Source: Pseudomonadota bacterium (GTDB taxonomy: Bacteria > Myxococcota_A > UBA796 > UBA9615). From it: a DNA stretch of 64,000 nt. The position numbers and the translations under genes are program-made. The DNA is taken from the NCBI GenBank assembly GCA_024229515.1, contig JAAESI010000245.1, positions 33,719 to 97,718 on the forward strand, given 5' to 3'. Every line of letters begins with the position of its first letter. Within the stretch, counting starts at the first letter, position 1. Positions 62,362-64,000 of the stretch are shown in pieces. Under the pieces are notes generated by a model. It was not told the origin of the DNA. It saw only the letters and a program-made list of their open reading frames with translations, and ran no database searches.

Positions 62362-63770
62362 CCGACGGCCCCGCTGTCCTCGTCGTCGACGACGAAGAAC
62401 TCATCCGCTGGTCCCTCGCCGAGGAACTCCGCTCCGAGGGCTATCACCCGGTCGAAGCGGGATCCCTGGAAGAGGCCCGTACGCTCGCCGCCAAGGAGCA
62501 CCTGGAGCTGTGCATCTTCGATGTACGTCTGCCCGATGGCAGCGGTGTGGATCTGCTCCGGGAGTTCCGGGAGCGCGACGCCGACCTGCCGATCGTGATG
62601 ATCACGGGGCACGGCAACGTCGCCCTCGCGGTGGAGGTGACCCGGCTGGGCGCCACCGAGTACATCCCCAAGCCGTTCGACCTGACCGAGATGATGCTGG
62701 CGGTCGAACGAGCGACCAAGTCGTCGCGTCGGGCCCGCGAGCTTCGGGCCCTCCGCGCCCGTTCGGCCCGCGGCTACGGCTCGATGATCGGCGAGTCGCC
62801 GGCGATGATGCGGGTGTTCGATCTGCTCAGCCGGCTGGAGGACGCCGACGCGCCCACGGTCCTCATCCTGGGCGAGAGCGGCACCGGCAAGGACCTGGTG
62901 GCGCGAGCGATCCACGCGCGCAGCAAGCGGCGCGACGAGCCGTTCCTGGAGGTCGACTGCACGGGGCTGAGCGACACGCTGATGAACAGCGAGCTGTTCG
63001 GCCACGAGCGGGGTTCGTTCACGGACGCCAAGACCCGGAAGCTGGGCCTCTTCGAGGTCGCCGGGAAGGGCACGATCTTCCTCGATGAGATCGGCGAGCT
63101 GAGCCTGCAGACGCAGGGGCGGCTGCTCCGGGCGTTGGAGAACCGCAAGTTCAAGCGCGTCGGCGGCACCACCGACATCGAGGTGAAGGCGCGCGTCGTC
63201 GCCGCCACCAACCGAGACCTCGCCGCCGAAGTGGAGGCGGGCCGGTTCCGCCAGGACCTGTACTACCGCCTCGCCGTCATCCCCGTGGAGGTGCCCGCGC
63301 TGCGGGACCGGCACGGCGACGCCGCCCTCCTGGTCCAGCACTTCGTGCGCGAGCTCAGCCGAGACCTCGGCCGTCCCCTGACGGGCATCGAGCCCAACGC
63401 GTTGGCGCGCCTGGACGGCTACGACTGGCCCGGCAACGTGCGCGAGCTCCGCAACGTGGTCGAGCGAGCGGTCATCCTGTCGCGCGGACCGACGATCACG
63501 GTCGCGGACCTCCCCCCCGAGCTGTCCGGCGGTCGAACCGGTGGCCACTCCCTCAGTGGGGGCCCGTTCCGACTCCCCGACGAGGGCATCAACCTCGCCG
63601 AGATGGAGCACGACCTCGTGCTTCAGGCGCTGGAGCGGACGGACAACAACCAGTCCGCAGCGGCGCGCCTGTTGGGCATCGGTCGGTACGCCTTGCGGTA
63701 CCGGATGGAGAAGCTGGGGCTGCTCAAGAAGGGCAGCGCCACCGAAGAGGGGGCCCTGGCCGAAGCCTAG
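62358..63770 (+). CDS. NtrC-family sigma-54 activator with variant GAFTGA loop
   Basis: 470 residues from ATG 62358 (ATGA overlap). Receiver with D11-D12, D55 and K105; AAA+ domain with Walker A GESGTGKD (172-179), Walker B GTIFLDEIGEL (238-248), arginine-finger region and sensor II WPGNVREL; Fis-type HTH near 433-457 (NQSAAARLLGIGRYALRYRMEKLG). The loop that contacts sigma-54, normally GAFTGA, reads GSFTDA (219-224). This may alter coupling to sigma-54. It is the natural candidate to drive the sigma-54-type promoters at 13.9, 17.1, 57.0 and 57.3 kb. Confidence 0.9.
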   Translation: MTDGPAVLVVDDEELIRWSLAEELRSEGYHPVEAGSLEEARTLAAKEHLELCIFDVRLPDGSGVDLLREFRERDADLPIVMITGHGNVALAVEVTRLGATEYIPKPFDLTEMMLAVERATKSSRRARELRALRARSARGYGSMIGESPAMMRVFDLLSRLEDADAPTVLILGESGTGKDLVARAIHARSKRRDEPFLEVDCTGLSDTLMNSELFGHERGSFTDAKTRKLGLFEVAGKGTIFLDEIGELSLQTQGRLLRALENRKFKRVGGTTDIEVKARVVAATNRDLAAEVEAGRFRQDLYYRLAVIPVEVPALRDRHGDAALLVQHFVRELSRDLGRPLTGIEPNALARLDGYDWPGNVRELRNVVERAVILSRGPTITVADLPPELSGGRTGGHSLSGGPFRLPDEGINLAEMEHDLVLQALERTDNNQSAAARLLGIGRYALRYRMEKLGLLKKGSATEEGALAEA

Positions 63771-63843
63771 GATCGCCTCAACAGGGCGTTGGTGCATGGC
63801 TCGGCGTCTTGACCTTCTGGACCTGCTCGACCCAGCGTGCTCT

Positions 63844-63860
63844 CCGAGGCAAAGCCTCGG
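63844..63860. terminator. GC-rich hairpin after the NtrC-family gene
   Basis: CCGAGGC-AAA-GCCTCGG, 73 bp after the stop and 12 bp before the transposase start. The stem is perfect but no T-run follows; it could be a terminator or part of the insertion-sequence end that limits read-through into the transposase. Confidence 0.4.
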
Positions 63861-63872
63861 GAGACGACCAAG

Positions 63873-64000
63873 ATGGCCGCGCGTACGAAGAGCAAGGTGA
63901 CGCCGAAGTACAAGACGAAGTACCGGGTGCGGAACTGGGCGGCGTACGAGAAGTCACTCCGCCGTCGCGGCGACATCACGATCTGGTTCGACGCCGCCGC
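63873..64000 (+). mobile_element. Insertion-sequence transposase, N-terminal end (partial)
   Basis: Starting at ATG 63873, 42 residues are visible before the window ends: a Lys/Arg-rich start, then KYRVRNWAAYEKSLRRRGDITIWFDAA. The YRVRNWxxYxxxLxxRGxxTxWxD pattern is the common opening of IS5-type DDE transposases. The catalytic part is outside the window. The left terminal repeat should lie between 63771 and 63872, but its partner is not visible, so the exact boundary cannot be set. Confidence 0.75.

Noticed and set aside
1..64000. tRNA, rRNA, CRISPR arrays and riboswitches
   Set aside because: No sequence with convincing cloverleaf, rRNA, spaced-repeat or known riboswitch features was seen; spacers between genes are nearly all shorter than 160 bp.

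Overview
The window is GC-rich and densely coded, with many 4-base start/stop overlaps. It has lipoproteins with long Asp runs after the lipobox, many c-type cytochrome motifs, NtrC-type signalling and sigma-54-type promoters. These features together suggest a Myxococcota/deltaproteobacterial lineage; this is inference from style, not a marker gene. The gene content points to life at low oxygen with nitrogen oxides: an NnrS protein, a haem-copper enzyme resembling NO reductases, a Dnr/NnrR-class Crp/Fnr regulator, an Fe-S Rrf2 regulator, a Mo-enzyme fragment with a TorD chaperone, and a benzoyl-CoA reductase operon.

Layout. 1-3.0 kb: end of a molybdopterin oxidoreductase, a radical SAM/SPASM protein and nnrS. 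3.0-13.8 kb: radical SAM genes (one SPASM type, four with an N-terminal B12-binding-like domain), a metallo-hydrolase, a ferredoxin-SDR fusion and a five-haem cytochrome lipoprotein. 13.9-17.5 kb: a decayed universal stress protein gene, a rhodanese, an intact Usp and a divergent histidine kinase/receiver pair between face-to-face sigma-54-like promoters. 17.5-28.5 kb: a ten-gene minus-strand operon of exported redox proteins (beta-propeller lipoprotein, TlpA thioredoxin, CX4CH/CXXCH lipoproteins, DUF4266, DUF3570, a MauG-like protein, ApbE) ending in a MobB-MobA fusion. 28.7-38.5 kb: TorD, Rrf2 and a haem-copper oxidoreductase operon with CuA subunit, SCO protein, a cytochrome b-ferredoxin-MvhD fusion and CtaB. 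38.6-43.5 kb: a PLP-enzyme/GMC-small-subunit fusion with its GMC partner, then an inactive-looking beta-lactamase lipoprotein. 43.5-50.5 kb: had-dch-bcrCBAD-GNAT for anaerobic benzoyl-CoA breakdown. 50.6-55.4 kb: ECF sigma/anti-sigma, an Asp-rich lipoprotein, GlpD and a CDF transporter. 55.5-63.8 kb: a fifth B12-type radical SAM gene, a CcoP N-terminal-domain protein, CBS protein/K+ channel/Crp-Fnr, then a globin-coupled kinase, a receiver-kinase and an NtrC-family activator. An IS transposase gene runs off the end.

The main non-obvious finding is a shared control element. Seven copies of RTGAC-N4-GTCAT (or a one-base variant) lie in promoters across the window. For five genes the dyad centre is exactly 40.5 bp from the start codon, and for three more it is 41.5-42.5 bp. 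That is the class II Crp/Fnr activation distance measured to the start codon itself, so these mRNAs should be leaderless. Two sites sit exactly midway between divergent genes. The putative regulon joins nnrS, the radical SAM enzymes, the ferredoxin-SDR fusion, the exported redox operon, the membrane genes beside the NO-reductase-like operon, and the PLP/GMC pair. A second dyad, TGTG-N8-CACA, and several sigma-54-like promoters mark the signalling genes.
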